The position numbers and the translations under genes were made by a program. Under the pieces are notes generated by a model that was not told the DNA's origin, searched no databases, and worked only from the letters and a program-made list of their open reading frames with translations. This document shows, in pieces, positions 8,270 to 17,034 of a DNA stretch of 36,536 nucleotides. Every line of letters begins with the position of its first letter. Positions within the stretch are counted from its first letter, which is position 1. Origin of the DNA: Methylococcaceae bacterium (GTDB lineage Bacteria; Pseudomonadota; Gammaproteobacteria; Methylococcales; Methylomonadaceae); NCBI GenBank assembly GCA_028748685.1, contig JAJRDU010000071.1:1-36536 (forward strand), in the 5' to 3' direction.

Positions 8270-10117
8270 TTAGATCGAAAGTTTTTCAACTTGCCGATGG
8301 CTACCGTAGATCCAGTTAACCAGCATTCGGGTACCCGTAACGGAGGTAAACAAGGAAGTGACGATACCGACCGACAATACCAGCGCAAAACCCTTGACCG
8401 GACCGGTGCCAAAAGCAAACAACAATACGGCAACGATGAAGTGAGTGACGTTGGAATCAAGAATCGTGGCGAAGGCTTTCTCGTAACCGGTAAAAATGCT
8501 GGTCTGCGGGCTATTGCCGTGACGCAGCTCTTCGCGTATGCGCTCGTTAATCAAGACGTTGGCATCAACCGCCATACCCACCGTCAAAACGATACCAGCC
8601 ATGCCGGGCAAGGTCAGCGTGGCTTGCAGTATCGACATGATGGCGATCAGCAGCAACACGTTAAAAATCAACGCAAAGTTGGCAATCAAACCGAATCCCC
8701 GGTAATAGACAATCATGAAAAACACCACCAACATAAATCCGGCGATGATGGACATCTTACCCTGATCGATATTTTCCTGACCCAAACTGGGGCCGACGGT
8801 ACGTTCCTCGACGATTTCAACCGGCGCGGCCAAGGCGCCGGCTCTCAACAAAAGCGCCAGGGTACGAGCTTCCTGAGGACTATCCAGACCGGTGGTCTGA
8901 AAGCGCTTGCTGAAGGAATCACGAATCGTGGCGACGCTGATGACCTTCTCGACTTTTTCCTTATGCTGAACTTTCTGACCGTCGACGATTTTGGTTTCCG
9001 ATTTATATTCGATAAACACCACCGCCATCGGCTTGCCGATATTGTCCTGGGTCATCTTGCCCATTTTCTTGGCGCCCGCATTATCCAGCGTAATGAATAC
9101 CGCCGGCGAACCGTCCTGATCCAGACCGGACGAGGCATCGGTAATCTGATCACCGGTAACGATCACCGCGCGCTTCAACAGCACGGGATTTCCGTTTTTA
9201 TCCTTATAGAGACGGCTACCGACAGGCTCGTGTCCGTTCAAAACGGATTGCACGTCGTGCTCTACGTCGACCAAGCGGTATTCCAGCGTGGCGGTGGTAC
9301 CCAACAATTCCTTGGCGCGGGTGGTATCCTGAACGCCCGGCAATTGCACGACGATGCGGCTGTCGCCTTGTTGCTGGACGATAGGTTCGGCCACGCCCAA
9401 TTCGTTGACCCTATTACGCAGGGTAGTGATATTTTGGCCCAATGCGGATTTCTTGATCTCTCTAAGATCACGTTCCGGTATGGTAAGGACGAATTCATTG
9501 GCGCCGGTTTCGGCGAGATCCAGGTTGCGGAAGTCTTTATTCAACACCGCGACCGCGGAAACCTTGGATTCCTCATTCGGCAAAACGACTTTGATACCAG
9601 CGGCTTCCTTGGAGACCGACTGATAACGGATCTTGGCATCCCTGAATGCGGTGCGGATATCGTTGGTGTAACGCTCCTCGGCCTGTTTGAGCGCGCTATC
9701 CATGTCCACTTCCAGCGTGAAATGCACGCCGCCACGTAAATCCAGCCCCAGATGCATGGGTTGCGCGCCCAGTTTATTCAACCAAGCCGGCGTCGCCGGC
9801 GCCAGATTCAAAGCGACGGTGGCTTTTCCCGACATCTTGTCTCTGAGTAGGTCGGCGGCCTTCAACTGTTCGTCGGTATTGTTGAAGCGCGCCAGGATTT
9901 TTCCGTCTTTAAATTCGAAGGCTTTCAACGTAAAACCGGCACTTTTGATCGCGGCCTCGACTTCATTCGCCTGACCTTGCTGCAACGGCGTCGCACTGGA
10001 TGACCCGAGTTGCACCGCGGGGTCGTTGCCATATAAATTGGGCAACGAATAAAGAATACCGATAACCAGAAAGGTCAGGACCAGGATATTTTTCCAGAGC
10101 GGGAAATGATTTTGCAT
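8270..10117 (-). CDS. secD: Protein translocase subunit SecD
   Basis: Inner-membrane RND-type protein that uses the proton gradient to help pull exported proteins through SecYEG. The 615 residues include the N-terminal membrane helix (LVLTFLVIGILYSLPNLYG), periplasmic domain P1 with the conserved GLDLRGGVHFTLEVD segment, and five C-terminal membrane helices with the motif GMAVDANVLINERIREE. The frame is intact and full length. yajC is upstream by 82 bases, as usual, but the partner gene secF is absent downstream. Confidence 0.96.
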   Translation of the reverse strand: MQNHFPLWKNILVLTFLVIGILYSLPNLYGNDPAVQLGSSSATPLQQGQANEVEAAIKSAGFTLKAFEFKDGKILARFNNTDEQLKAADLLRDKMSGKATVALNLAPATPAWLNKLGAQPMHLGLDLRGGVHFTLEVDMDSALKQAEERYTNDIRTAFRDAKIRYQSVSKEAAGIKVVLPNEESKVSAVAVLNKDFRNLDLAETGANEFVLTIPERDLREIKKSALGQNITTLRNRVNELGVAEPIVQQQGDSRIVVQLPGVQDTTRAKELLGTTATLEYRLVDVEHDVQSVLNGHEPVGSRLYKDKNGNPVLLKRAVIVTGDQITDASSGLDQDGSPAVFITLDNAGAKKMGKMTQDNIGKPMAVVFIEYKSETKIVDGQKVQHKEKVEKVISVATIRDSFSKRFQTTGLDSPQEARTLALLLRAGALAAPVEIVEERTVGPSLGQENIDQGKMSIIAGFMLVVFFMIVYYRGFGLIANFALIFNVLLLIAIMSILQATLTLPGMAGIVLTVGMAVDANVLINERIREELRHGNSPQTSIFTGYEKAFATILDSNVTHFIVAVLLFAFGTGPVKGFALVLSVGIVTSLFTSVTGTRMLVNWIYGSHRQVEKLSI

Positions 10118-10199
10118 GGTTATTCCATTAAAAGCAGTGACAGCCTAGCAGTTGCGAATAAAGTCGGGGTGAGCTTAAAGTATCTAGAGAAAGAAAGGC

Positions 10200-10550
10200 T
10201 TAAACTTTGGGTTTTTTGTTGCTTAATGCTTTATAAGTGCCTTTGGGCATCATGTTGGCGATGGCATGACGTTGCACCTGAATAAAGCTATTTTCGGACA
10301 CTTCCAGTTTCACGAAATTATCATCCAGCTCCGCAACCTTGCCCAAGATGCCGCCGGTGGTAACTACTTCCGCGCCTTTGTTCAGCGCCGCCAGCATCTG
10401 TTTTTGTTCCTTGGTGCGCTTCGATTGCGGACGGATAAACAGAAAATAGAAAAATACCAGGATGCCCAATGGAAAGAGCATGCCTTCAAAACCGGGTTGT
10501 TGGGCGGCTGGTGCGGTTTGCGCGAACGCATCAGAGATCAAAAAACTCAT
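10200..10550 (-). CDS. yajC: Preprotein translocase accessory subunit YajC
   Basis: A 116-residue single-pass inner-membrane protein of the SecDF-YajC complex. The membrane helix is FPLGILVFFYFLFIRPQ, followed by the hallmark RPQSKRTKEQKQML and GGILGKVAELDDNFVKLEV cytoplasmic beta domain. GAGGA precedes the start ATG at 10550. Located immediately upstream of secD, the standard order. No tgt or queA is found upstream; psd is there instead. Confidence 0.95.
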   Translation of the reverse strand: MSFLISDAFAQTAPAAQQPGFEGMLFPLGILVFFYFLFIRPQSKRTKEQKQMLAALNKGAEVVTTGGILGKVAELDDNFVKLEVSENSFIQVQRHAIANMMPKGTYKALSNKKPKV

Positions 10551-10657
10551 CGTAATCCTCTATTTATTATCGTTATGTTGTCGGTTAAATCCGGCGACGA
10601 ACCGGAAAACCGGTGCATTATGCCACACTAGAAGTGCTTGGCGTATCCGGGTGTCAT

Positions 10658-11530
10658 TTACGCGGAAAATTCAGAGACACACCGACCTATCATTTCACCC
10701 AGTCTAACGGACTTTCCGGCCAGAAAACCCTCGCTCCACGCCACTCTGTCCTTGCCGAACAGCACAATGATGGTCGACCCCATATTGAAACGCCCCATCT
10801 CCTCGCCTTTTTCCAACACAGGCGCACTGTCGCGATATTGCCAGGTTCTGGTTTCACGAATCGTTGGCGGCGTCACCACACCGTGCCAGACGGTTTCGAC
10901 ACTGGAAACGAAGATCGCCCCGACCAGGATCAGCGCCATGGGCCCAGCTTCGGTATCAAAAATGCAAGCGACACGCTCATTGCGGGCGAACAGATTCGGC
11001 ACCGCACCGACGGTGGCGGCATTGACGCTGAACAAACGCCCCGGAATATGCACCATCTCTTTTAAAGTACCCGTCAGCGGCATGTGCAGACGGTGGTAAT
11101 CCTTGGGCGAGAGGTAAATGGTGGCAAATGAGCCGTTTTCAAAGGCCTTGGCGCGCACGGCGTCGCCACCCAGCAATTCCAATGCCGTGTAACCGTGCCC
11201 TTTGGCTTGAAAAATCCGGCCATCGCTGATAGCTCCGGCCTGACTGACCGCGCCATCGGCGGGACAAGCTATTGCATCGGCTGCGGTAGTGATCGGACGC
11301 GCGCCCTCTTTCAGTTCGCGGGTAAAAAATTGATTGAAGCTGGCGTAATGATCGATGTCCTCGTATTTCGCCTCGCTCATGTTGACACCGTACAAACGAA
11401 TGATCAGCCTGATAAACAGGTTTTTCCAAATTTTGTTTTCACAGTGTGTCAGTTTGGACATCCAATGTGAAAGCACGTGGTGAGGCAAAAGGTATTGCGG
11501 CAGGACGGTGAATATTTCTTTAAAGGTCAT
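10658..11530 (-). CDS. psd: Phosphatidylserine decarboxylase proenzyme
   Basis: Makes phosphatidylethanolamine from phosphatidylserine at the inner membrane. The enzyme self-cleaves to form a pyruvoyl group; the cleavage site here is MGST with S252, a conservative variant of the usual LGST. The other processing residues are visible: D92 in ACPADGAVSQ and H149 in YHRLHMP. The 290 residues fit the family. Its start overlaps the end of the upstream flhB-like gene by 11 bases, so the queF-flhB-like-psd genes are probably one transcript. Confidence 0.95.
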   Translation of the reverse strand: MTFKEIFTVLPQYLLPHHVLSHWMSKLTHCENKIWKNLFIRLIIRLYGVNMSEAKYEDIDHYASFNQFFTRELKEGARPITTAADAIACPADGAVSQAGAISDGRIFQAKGHGYTALELLGGDAVRAKAFENGSFATIYLSPKDYHRLHMPLTGTLKEMVHIPGRLFSVNAATVGAVPNLFARNERVACIFDTEAGPMALILVGAIFVSSVETVWHGVVTPPTIRETRTWQYRDSAPVLEKGEEMGRFNMGSTIIVLFGKDRVAWSEGFLAGKSVRLGEMIGRCVSEFSA

Positions 11531-11810
11531 GACTGGATTCAGGGGTTTTTCCGCTGATGAAATAAGCGAAAGCGATCACTTCGGCAACGGCAACATACAG
11601 TTCTTGGGGAATTTCGTCGCCCAACGGTACCTGCGCCAGAATGCGAGCCAACTCGGGTTCATTTTGCAGGGGAACGCCGTGTTTTTCGGCGATTGCCAGG
11701 ATTTGCTGAGCGGTAAAACCTTCTCCCTTGGCCGTGACTTTGGGAGCGTTCTTGCCGTCGTATTGCAGGGCGACGGCAATATCACTATTGTAAAAGGTTC
11801 TGCCGCTCAC
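11520..11810 (-). CDS. Free-standing FlhB/EscU C-terminal domain protein
   Basis: A 96-residue protein corresponding to the cytoplasmic domain of the flagellar/type III export switch protein FlhB without its membrane part. Recognisable features are the start YNSDIAVALQYDGKNAPKVTAKGEG, the IAEKHGVPLQNEPELARIL core and IPQELYVAVAEVIAFAYFIS. The autocleavage motif NPTH of true FlhB is not present before the PKVTAKG segment. Such short FlhB-like proteins (FhlX type) occur near flagellar or unrelated genes and can partly replace the FlhB domain. No flagellar gene is in this window; its role here is unclear. Confidence 0.85.
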   Translation of the reverse strand: MSGRTFYNSDIAVALQYDGKNAPKVTAKGEGFTAQQILAIAEKHGVPLQNEPELARILAQVPLGDEIPQELYVAVAEVIAFAYFISGKTPESSHDL

Positions 11811-11815
11811 GCCGT

Positions 11816-12205
11816 CTAAGGTAGATTAACCAATTCCGGCGCTTGCCAGTTTGGATTTCTATGCTCGGCGACCACGGTCGTGTAAATCCCGCCCCGCACA
11901 TTGAACTCGGCGCGCAAACGCATGAAGTTCGGAGAGATGGCGGCGACGATGTGATCGAGAATTTCGTTGGTCACGGCCTCGTGAAAAGCGCCGCGTTCGC
12001 GGAAGGTCCACATATACAGTTTCAGGGACTTTAACTCCACGCACAAATGGGCGGGAACATACTCTATCGTCAGTTTGGCAAAATCCGGTTGGCCGGTCAT
12101 CGGACACAGACAGGTAAATTCTGGAATATCGATCCGAATGGTGAAATCGCGCGCGGGCCTGGGGTTTTCGAAGGTGGTAAGGTCTATGCTGGGTTGGGTG
12201 CTCAT
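11816..12205 (-). CDS. queF: NADPH-dependent 7-cyano-7-deazaguanine reductase QueF
   Basis: Reduces preQ0 to preQ1 in queuosine biosynthesis. The 129 residues match the short (YkvM-type) QueF form. The nucleophilic cysteine is C34 in [12 protein letters not shown]; the NADPH-binding motif appears as [10 protein letters not shown], and [15 protein letters not shown] is the usual substrate-binding stretch. It is the first gene of the run leading to psd, separated from the flhB-like gene by five bases. Confidence 0.95.
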   Translation of the reverse strand: MSTQPSIDLTTFENPRPARDFTIRIDIPEFTCLCPMTGQPDFAKLTIEYVPAHLCVELKSLKLYMWTFRERGAFHEAVTNEILDHIVAAISPNFMRLRAEFNVRGGIYTTVVAEHRNPNWQAPELVNLP

Positions 12206-12640
12206 CAGTTCTCTATAAGCTTTTAAGGTAAAATTTTCAACAATTTATGGATGCTCAGGGAACTTCCGGCTTCAATCAATCCCCGATTTGCTCAACGCAT
12301 GATTTTTCGGGAAAATAATGCAAGTTCCCCGCTGATTGGGACGCATTTTACCAGCTATGACACTGGAAAAAACAAACTCTGAATATTCAATGACTTATAA
12401 ACCAGGACCAAACAGATAGGGAAAGCAATACCCGCTCTCTTTCCGGTAATATTCGCGTCAACCGAACAAATCCAGCGTCTTATCCGACAGCTACCACCGC
12501 AGTGGTTGGGCGTTATTGCGATTGCCATGTGCGCGGAAAATCTTAATCCATTCCTAATCAATCGGTAATCTAAGCTTAAGCAAGCCTAGCTAGAATTTTT
12601 CACAACTTAAACAATTTCCCAATTAAGAGGAGCTTTAAAC
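12206..12640. other. Intergenic region between divergent queF and the glycine-zipper gene
   Basis: About 435 bases without a credible gene. It should hold the promoters for both divergent genes. A small hairpin (ACCAC/GTGGT near 12494-12507) is the only structure noticed. The right end, before 12600, is AT-rich. A minus-strand open frame here has no homology I recognise. Confidence 0.5.
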
Positions 12641-12955
12641 ATGAGCAAAATGACAATAACCGTTATGACTGGTTTGTTGTTTTCATCCGTAGCCTTAGCC
12701 GATGGCCATGGTCACGGCCATCATAAACATCATGGCCACCACCACGACCATGTCCAAGTCGAGCGAGTGGTTCAATACGTGCCAGCACCAGCACCTGCGC
12801 CTCGTTACAACCGTTACGACCAACGTTCGACGCAAGGCTTGCTGGGCGGTGCGCTGGGTAGCGCGGTGGGTTACGAAATGAGCAAGGGCGATCCTTTGGG
12901 TGCCGGTTTAGGTGCCGCCGCTGGTGCATGGGTTGGTAACGGCATGGCTAGATGA
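12641..12955 (+). CDS. Secreted His-rich glycine-zipper protein
   Basis: A 104-residue exported protein. A signal peptide (about residues 1-20, ending VALA-DG) is followed by a histidine/glycine tract (DGHGHGHHKHHGHHHDHV, residues 21-38), a proline-alanine spacer and a C-terminal glycine-zipper segment (GLLGGALGSAVGYEMSKGDPLGAGLGAAAGAWVGNGMAR) of the 2TM/Rick-17kDa type. GGAG lies about 9 bases before the ATG. The His cluster suggests binding of Ni, Zn or Cu; the glycine zipper suggests membrane insertion. It is a single gene ending in an intrinsic terminator. Precise function is unknown. Confidence 0.8.
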   Translation: MSKMTITVMTGLLFSSVALADGHGHGHHKHHGHHHDHVQVERVVQYVPAPAPAPRYNRYDQRSTQGLLGGALGSAVGYEMSKGDPLGAGLGAAAGAWVGNGMAR

Positions 12956-12985
12956 GCCGCGTCGAGAAGACTTGAATACAACACT

Positions 12986-13007
12986 GCCGGGTAAAACCGG
13001 CTTTTTT
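12986..13007 (+). terminator. Intrinsic terminator of the glycine-zipper gene
   Basis: GCCGG (12986-12990), loop GTAAAA, CCGGC (12997-13001), then six T. It lies 30 bases past the stop codon. Confidence 0.85.
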
Positions 13008-13280
13008 ATGCCCATTACCTTGCAAACTCGTACGGTCGCAAGAGCGCAAAGTGTTGAAATCAACGATAACGCTCGGCTCTTTTCAACCAATGCTTGTTGC
13101 TGAATTACTGTCCTTCGGATTAGTTCGGAACATATATATTTGATTCAAAATGTATTTTTTCCATGGCACGAGAATAGCTTTCTTTCCTTCGGAAATCTAA
13201 CCTTAAGAGGAACAAGATTCGCGAATCTATTTGAGCTTGGTTTTGTTGTAGAACCAACGCGCTGCAATCAAACCTTAACG

Positions 13281-13322
13281 GCTTCCGAGCCTCTACCGTG
13301 CTACGGGTAGAGGCTCGGAAGC
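13281..13322. repeat. Perfect 17-bp stem hairpin downstream of peroxidase 1
   Basis: Arms at 13281-13297 and 13306-13322 are perfectly complementary over 17 bases around an 8-base loop. There is no T-tract on either strand. It is 150 bases past the stop of the minus-strand peroxidase gene and could stabilise or end its transcript, or be a dispersed repeat. The rest of 13008-13471 holds no supported gene; the sequence at about 13371-13395 resembles the leader hairpin block found upstream of paralog A. Confidence 0.6.
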
Positions 13323-13471
13323 AGCCTATATCTCGATTGCAATTCAAACGACCGACACCCAATTGCCGATTTTCCAGCTCTCGCCACCTCAATCATCTCA
13401 GCAATTACTCCTTAAGCCAAATCCTTGCAGGGATCCGCTAAAGCGAAGGCAGCAAAAACTTAGTGTGCGGG

Positions 13472-15682
13472 TTACGGCAGCAACTGCTTTTCAAAAGGCA
13501 ATAAAGGTTGGGGGCTGCCGTCCGCTCCAACCGCTTCAACCGTTAAGTAATCGTCCTTAGCCAAAACATTGGAAATGGAATTGCCGCTACTAACCGCCTG
13601 ACTATTGCCAGTATGTCCGTGGGGTATCTTGATTTCCGGATGGTCGAACGGCGCTTTCTGGTAACGCACCCTGTCATCGGTCAACGTTTTCAAAAACGCC
13701 ACCAAGTCCGCCCGGTTTTGCTCCGAAAACTGCAAGTTAGCCAATTGAAACACCCGAGTAATTTGCTTGGCATCGTTCATGAAATTACCGCCTCGCGTGT
13801 AAAACTCGATCACCTGTTCCAAGGTCGCCATGCCGCCGTTATGCATATACGGCCCCGTCAACTCGATGTTACGCAAGGAAGGCGTCTTGAAACTGGCTCT
13901 GACCTCGGCGTCCATTTTTCGGGTATTGGGATTGTTCAGTTCCGCCAAGGCTGCCGCTGTAGTCGGCAGAAACGCGTGGCTTGCCGCGGATAAATAGCAG
14001 TTTTCCGTACTCTGTGGCTGAGGCATGACGCCGTCCGCGAGTGTAAAAAGGCTGGTTGCCAAATACGGTGGATTGAAATTCAGCGCGAACTCTTCCTGAA
14101 AATCGCAGGCTCTAACCTTGGCCACATCGGCATCCAACACCCCGCTAGCGTTTCCGGCCAAATGTTGCAGATACTGTTTGCTGAACGATAAGGGATTACC
14201 GAAGTCGTCGACACCACCCAGGCCTATATCCACGGACTCCGCCGCGACACCGGTGGAGGCAAAGCCGGTATCGTAAAAGGCGGTAATCGGCGTATCGCGC
14301 GGCAACAGCCGAACGCGTTCCACTACGTTTTTACTGGCGCTGATACTAAAACCCGGTTCGCCAAAAGTCTCCGGATGTGTCTGCGCGATGGCGGCATTGG
14401 CATTGACCGAAGCGGCGGTAAAATTAGGCCCCAAATGGCAAAGATGGCATTGGTTCAATCTAAACTGCTCCAATCCTCTCAATTCCGCCGCTGTCAAATC
14501 GATGGGTTGATTTTTGGCATCACGGGCGCTTTTATCGAAAGGCGATTCGTCGGAAATCAGGGTACTTTCGTAAAGCTGTAACGCCAATCCGAAAAACATC
14601 GAAAAGTTGGCTTCCATCTGGTTGTAAGGATCGTTGGCGGGCCCGCCGAACTCGCCCAAACGCAGATAAGACCAATACTTGTCGCTAAACGCCTGCCTGA
14701 TCAAGGCCGCGTATGTGGTATTGAGCCCTGGTTTTAAAACGCCTGGACTGCTGAAGCTCAGGCCGCCCAGAACGCTGTCACTCCAATGTACCTTTTGGTT
14801 TTCCAGCGGCCGGCGCAGCAGCAGTTTGCGGCCTATGTCACTCAGGGTGCGTTTGTTGCAGCTCATCTCGGTGGTATTGAGTGGCGGCCCCATGGCCAGG
14901 GAAGCCAGCGAGGAGTTGATCAATTGCAAGCGCTGCTTTTGAACGCTGCGTGCATTCTTTTTGACCCACACCCCCGCATTGGGATCGCGGTCGCCCCAGG
15001 GACTGCTGCCGTTGAACACGTTGTTGGCGCGGCCGTCCCAAAAACTGCGATGATTGAAGATGGCATTAATCACGCTGGGCGCGTTGCGCGGAGTGACACG
15101 CCGGGTACCGATGCCGCCGACATGAAACAAGCTATCGGCGCTCCTTGCGCAGTTATCGACACTGTTACTCAAACGACTGACCGATTTGAACTCCCCGCCG
15201 AACGTGCCGGACGACCCGACCACATTGTCGGTATCGTAAATAACCGGCGAAAATTCCTCGAGAGGTTTTTGACGTTGATGCAAGGGAAAATCGAGAGCAC
15301 CGAGCGTATGATTAGGACCCAATGAGGCCCCATCGGCGGCGGCACTAAATGCCTTGTCGACGACGAGGGATGATTGCCCGCCAGGAGAGACCTGATTCGT
15401 CACCCTGCCATCGGCGCCGGCATGAAAATGGCAAGAGCCGCAAGCCATGCCATCGCTGCCGACACTGGTATCCCAGAACAAGGCCTTGCCCAGCGCGATG
15501 GCGGCGGCTTTATTGACAACGATGGGACTAGGCCCGTCCAATAGCCCCGGCACTTCCGGCACCGGCAAATTTTTGAGGCTGATGGGCATGGGGCCACCGG
15601 CTGCGGAAAACGCGGAACCAGCATAAAAAAACGCCGCCCCCAATAATGTCAAAACCCATGGGATATGACGGAAACCTGTCAT
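13472..15682 (-). CDS. Long di-heme cytochrome c peroxidase, MauG/CcpA family (copy 1)
   Basis: A 736-residue exported di-heme c protein. After a signal peptide (cleavage near residue 27) heme motif 1 is CGSCH (81-85) and heme motif 2 is CHLCH (412-416). The C-terminal part has the family signature [27 protein letters not shown], where M is a candidate distal heme ligand. Classical CcpA and MauG are about 330-370 residues; the extra length lies mainly between the hemes and resembles the surface-associated peroxidase SACCP of methanotrophs. It follows sorting-signal protein A on the same strand but a terminator lies between them. Nearly the same protein is encoded at 28537-30747. Whether it consumes peroxide or oxidises a protein partner cannot be read from sequence. 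Confidence 0.88.
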   Translation of the reverse strand: MTGFRHIPWVLTLLGAAFFYAGSAFSAAGGPMPISLKNLPVPEVPGLLDGPSPIVVNKAAAIALGKALFWDTSVGSDGMACGSCHFHAGADGRVTNQVSPGGQSSLVVDKAFSAAADGASLGPNHTLGALDFPLHQRQKPLEEFSPVIYDTDNVVGSSGTFGGEFKSVSRLSNSVDNCARSADSLFHVGGIGTRRVTPRNAPSVINAIFNHRSFWDGRANNVFNGSSPWGDRDPNAGVWVKKNARSVQKQRLQLINSSLASLAMGPPLNTTEMSCNKRTLSDIGRKLLLRRPLENQKVHWSDSVLGGLSFSSPGVLKPGLNTTYAALIRQAFSDKYWSYLRLGEFGGPANDPYNQMEANFSMFFGLALQLYESTLISDESPFDKSARDAKNQPIDLTAAELRGLEQFRLNQCHLCHLGPNFTAASVNANAAIAQTHPETFGEPGFSISASKNVVERVRLLPRDTPITAFYDTGFASTGVAAESVDIGLGGVDDFGNPLSFSKQYLQHLAGNASGVLDADVAKVRACDFQEEFALNFNPPYLATSLFTLADGVMPQPQSTENCYLSAASHAFLPTTAAALAELNNPNTRKMDAEVRASFKTPSLRNIELTGPYMHNGGMATLEQVIEFYTRGGNFMNDAKQITRVFQLANLQFSEQNRADLVAFLKTLTDDRVRYQKAPFDHPEIKIPHGHTGNSQAVSSGNSISNVLAKDDYLTVEAVGADGSPQPLLPFEKQLLP

Positions 15683-15704
15683 GGTTGAACTCCAAGAAAA
15701 TCGG

Positions 15705-15847
15705 TTAAGTAAACTCTGAACTAAGTCCTTCGACAGGCTCGGGACGAGCGGTACACTGTTGATTCCGTTCGTGGCGAGCCCTTCGGCTTCGATCAGGACA
15801 GGCTTGTCGAACCATGAGCGGAATCAACTTGTTCAGAGTTTCCTTAA
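15705..15847. mobile_element. MITE-like element, copy 1
   Basis: A 143-bp element bounded by 17-bp inverted repeats with one mismatch: TTAAGTAAACTCTGAAC (15705-15721) and its complement ending CCTTAA (15831-15847). The interior holds the dispersed motif CCTTCGACAGGCTCGGGACG and inverted GATTCCG/CGGAATC blocks. It codes for nothing credible. It lies between sorting-signal gene A and peroxidase 1, about 20 bases before the peroxidase start. Other copies are at 17075, 28425 and 30770. Confidence 0.75.
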
Positions 15848-15905
15848 GTATTTAAAAAGCCGGCCCAAACCGATGATCGTTATCGATTGATTGGGCAACA
15901 ATACT

Positions 15906-15942
15906 AAAAAGCCGATAAATCGCCCGAGGCAACTTATCGGCT
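15906..15942 (-). terminator. Intrinsic terminator after sorting-signal gene A
   Basis: On the minus strand AGCCGATAA pairs with TTATCGGCT and is followed by five T. It is about 105 bases past the stop of gene A and 220 before peroxidase 1, so the two genes may be only partly co-transcribed. The equivalent hairpin is conserved in the B copy. Confidence 0.75.
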
Positions 15943-16048
15943 GTCCCTATTCCTTTGGCCTTACAAACCGCCAAATTCCCTTATCAAGCAAACACCAGCT
16001 TGCACCTTAGTACGGCGCTAAGCATCATCCCTGTGTAAAAAACTCCTG

Positions 16049-16861
16049 TTAAGCGACCAGCTTTCTGCGCGATGCGCCCACCAATCCAACCAAGGCACTG
16101 CCGAACAGCCAAACCGCGCCGGGGACCGGTACCGAGGAAACCGATACGTCGATTGGGCTGCCGGTCAAGGTACCGTTAGCGCCACTGACGAACACGGTGT
16201 ACCAGCCAGCCTTCAGGTTGTTCAGTGTCAAGGAAGCAGAGCCCACGTCGACGCTGCCGGTAATGCCGGATTCGTACAAATTGTCGATGCTGACATCATT
16301 GGCGCCGCCGTTGACGGCTTGCCCCCAAGAATTGGCTGCGTAGCTGTGACCAGAGTTGGCGTAGCCCAAGGTTTCGACCACGCCGGGGCCACCCGCGGTT
16401 TTATTGGTTGCCCAGATAAAGCCGTTTTGTCCTGCCTGTGCAACCTGGCTCATGTCATGTATCGTGCCACTCGTACCGCCTGAGGTCTGTCCAGGCACTA
16501 ACCAGTCGGCTACGGTTGCATCGGTTCCAAATGGAATCCAGCTTACATCCGTTCTATAAAGGGTAAACGCCGGCGCACTGGCAGTTGCGGTTTGAGCGGT
16601 TGCCTTCACGGTGGTGGTTGCCGTGCTGGTTAGCTGGAAACTGATCCATGAGCCAAACATGCCCCAAGCGTCGTTGTTAAGGGCGCGGTTATCGACCCAT
16701 CCGTTTTTGCTGCCATTGGCCGCGGTATTGGTGATGGTCTCTCCCAAGCCCAGCACGTTGTCGCTGCCGACCCATGCCGCCGATGCGGGATTTGCCATGG
16801 CGAAAGACAAGGCTACCGCCGAAACAGTGGTTTTGAGAACGGTTTGTACAGATACATTCAT
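16049..16861 (-). CDS. Secreted protein with VPVPGA-type C-terminal sorting signal (paralog A)
   Basis: A 270-residue protein with a signal peptide (residues 1-28, ending NPASA) and a C-terminal signal of the PEP-CTERM/VPxPGA class: VPVPGAVWLFGSALVGL, then a basic end SRRKLVA. Such signals are cut by an exosortase, which links the protein to the envelope or extracellular matrix. The middle domain is not one I recognise; it has conserved blocks WVGSDNVLG, HDMSQVAQAGQ, VETLGYANSG and DVSIDNLYESGITGSV, and several conserved tryptophans. Four more paralogs (B-E) lie at 31-36 kb. GGAG is nine bases before the ATG. It sits upstream of peroxidase 1. No exosortase gene is in the window. Confidence 0.85.
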   Translation of the reverse strand: MNVSVQTVLKTTVSAVALSFAMANPASAAWVGSDNVLGLGETITNTAANGSKNGWVDNRALNNDAWGMFGSWISFQLTSTATTTVKATAQTATASAPAFTLYRTDVSWIPFGTDATVADWLVPGQTSGGTSGTIHDMSQVAQAGQNGFIWATNKTAGGPGVVETLGYANSGHSYAANSWGQAVNGGANDVSIDNLYESGITGSVDVGSASLTLNNLKAGWYTVFVSGANGTLTGSPIDVSVSSVPVPGAVWLFGSALVGLVGASRRKLVA

Positions 16862-17034
16862 TATCTAAATCTCCAATTTCCCATCGCGCATCGTTATAGC
16901 GGACGGGGCTTTAAGTTGTCGTAATATTGGAATCGCTGGCTATCGATCAGGCCGGGGTGCCAAAACCTAAAATTCCAAGTTTGCGAGCTTGTATCGCGAA
17001 AAACCAATCGTTAACCCCCATTAACGATCGGCTT

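Noticed and set aside
8231-9739. 502-codon plus-strand open frame opposite secD
   Set aside because: It is antisense to a clearly real secD and its translation is rich in His, Gln and Asp without any recognisable domain.
13120-13392. 90-codon minus-strand open frame after peroxidase 1
   Set aside because: It runs through the large hairpin at 13281-13322 and has no recognisable protein features.
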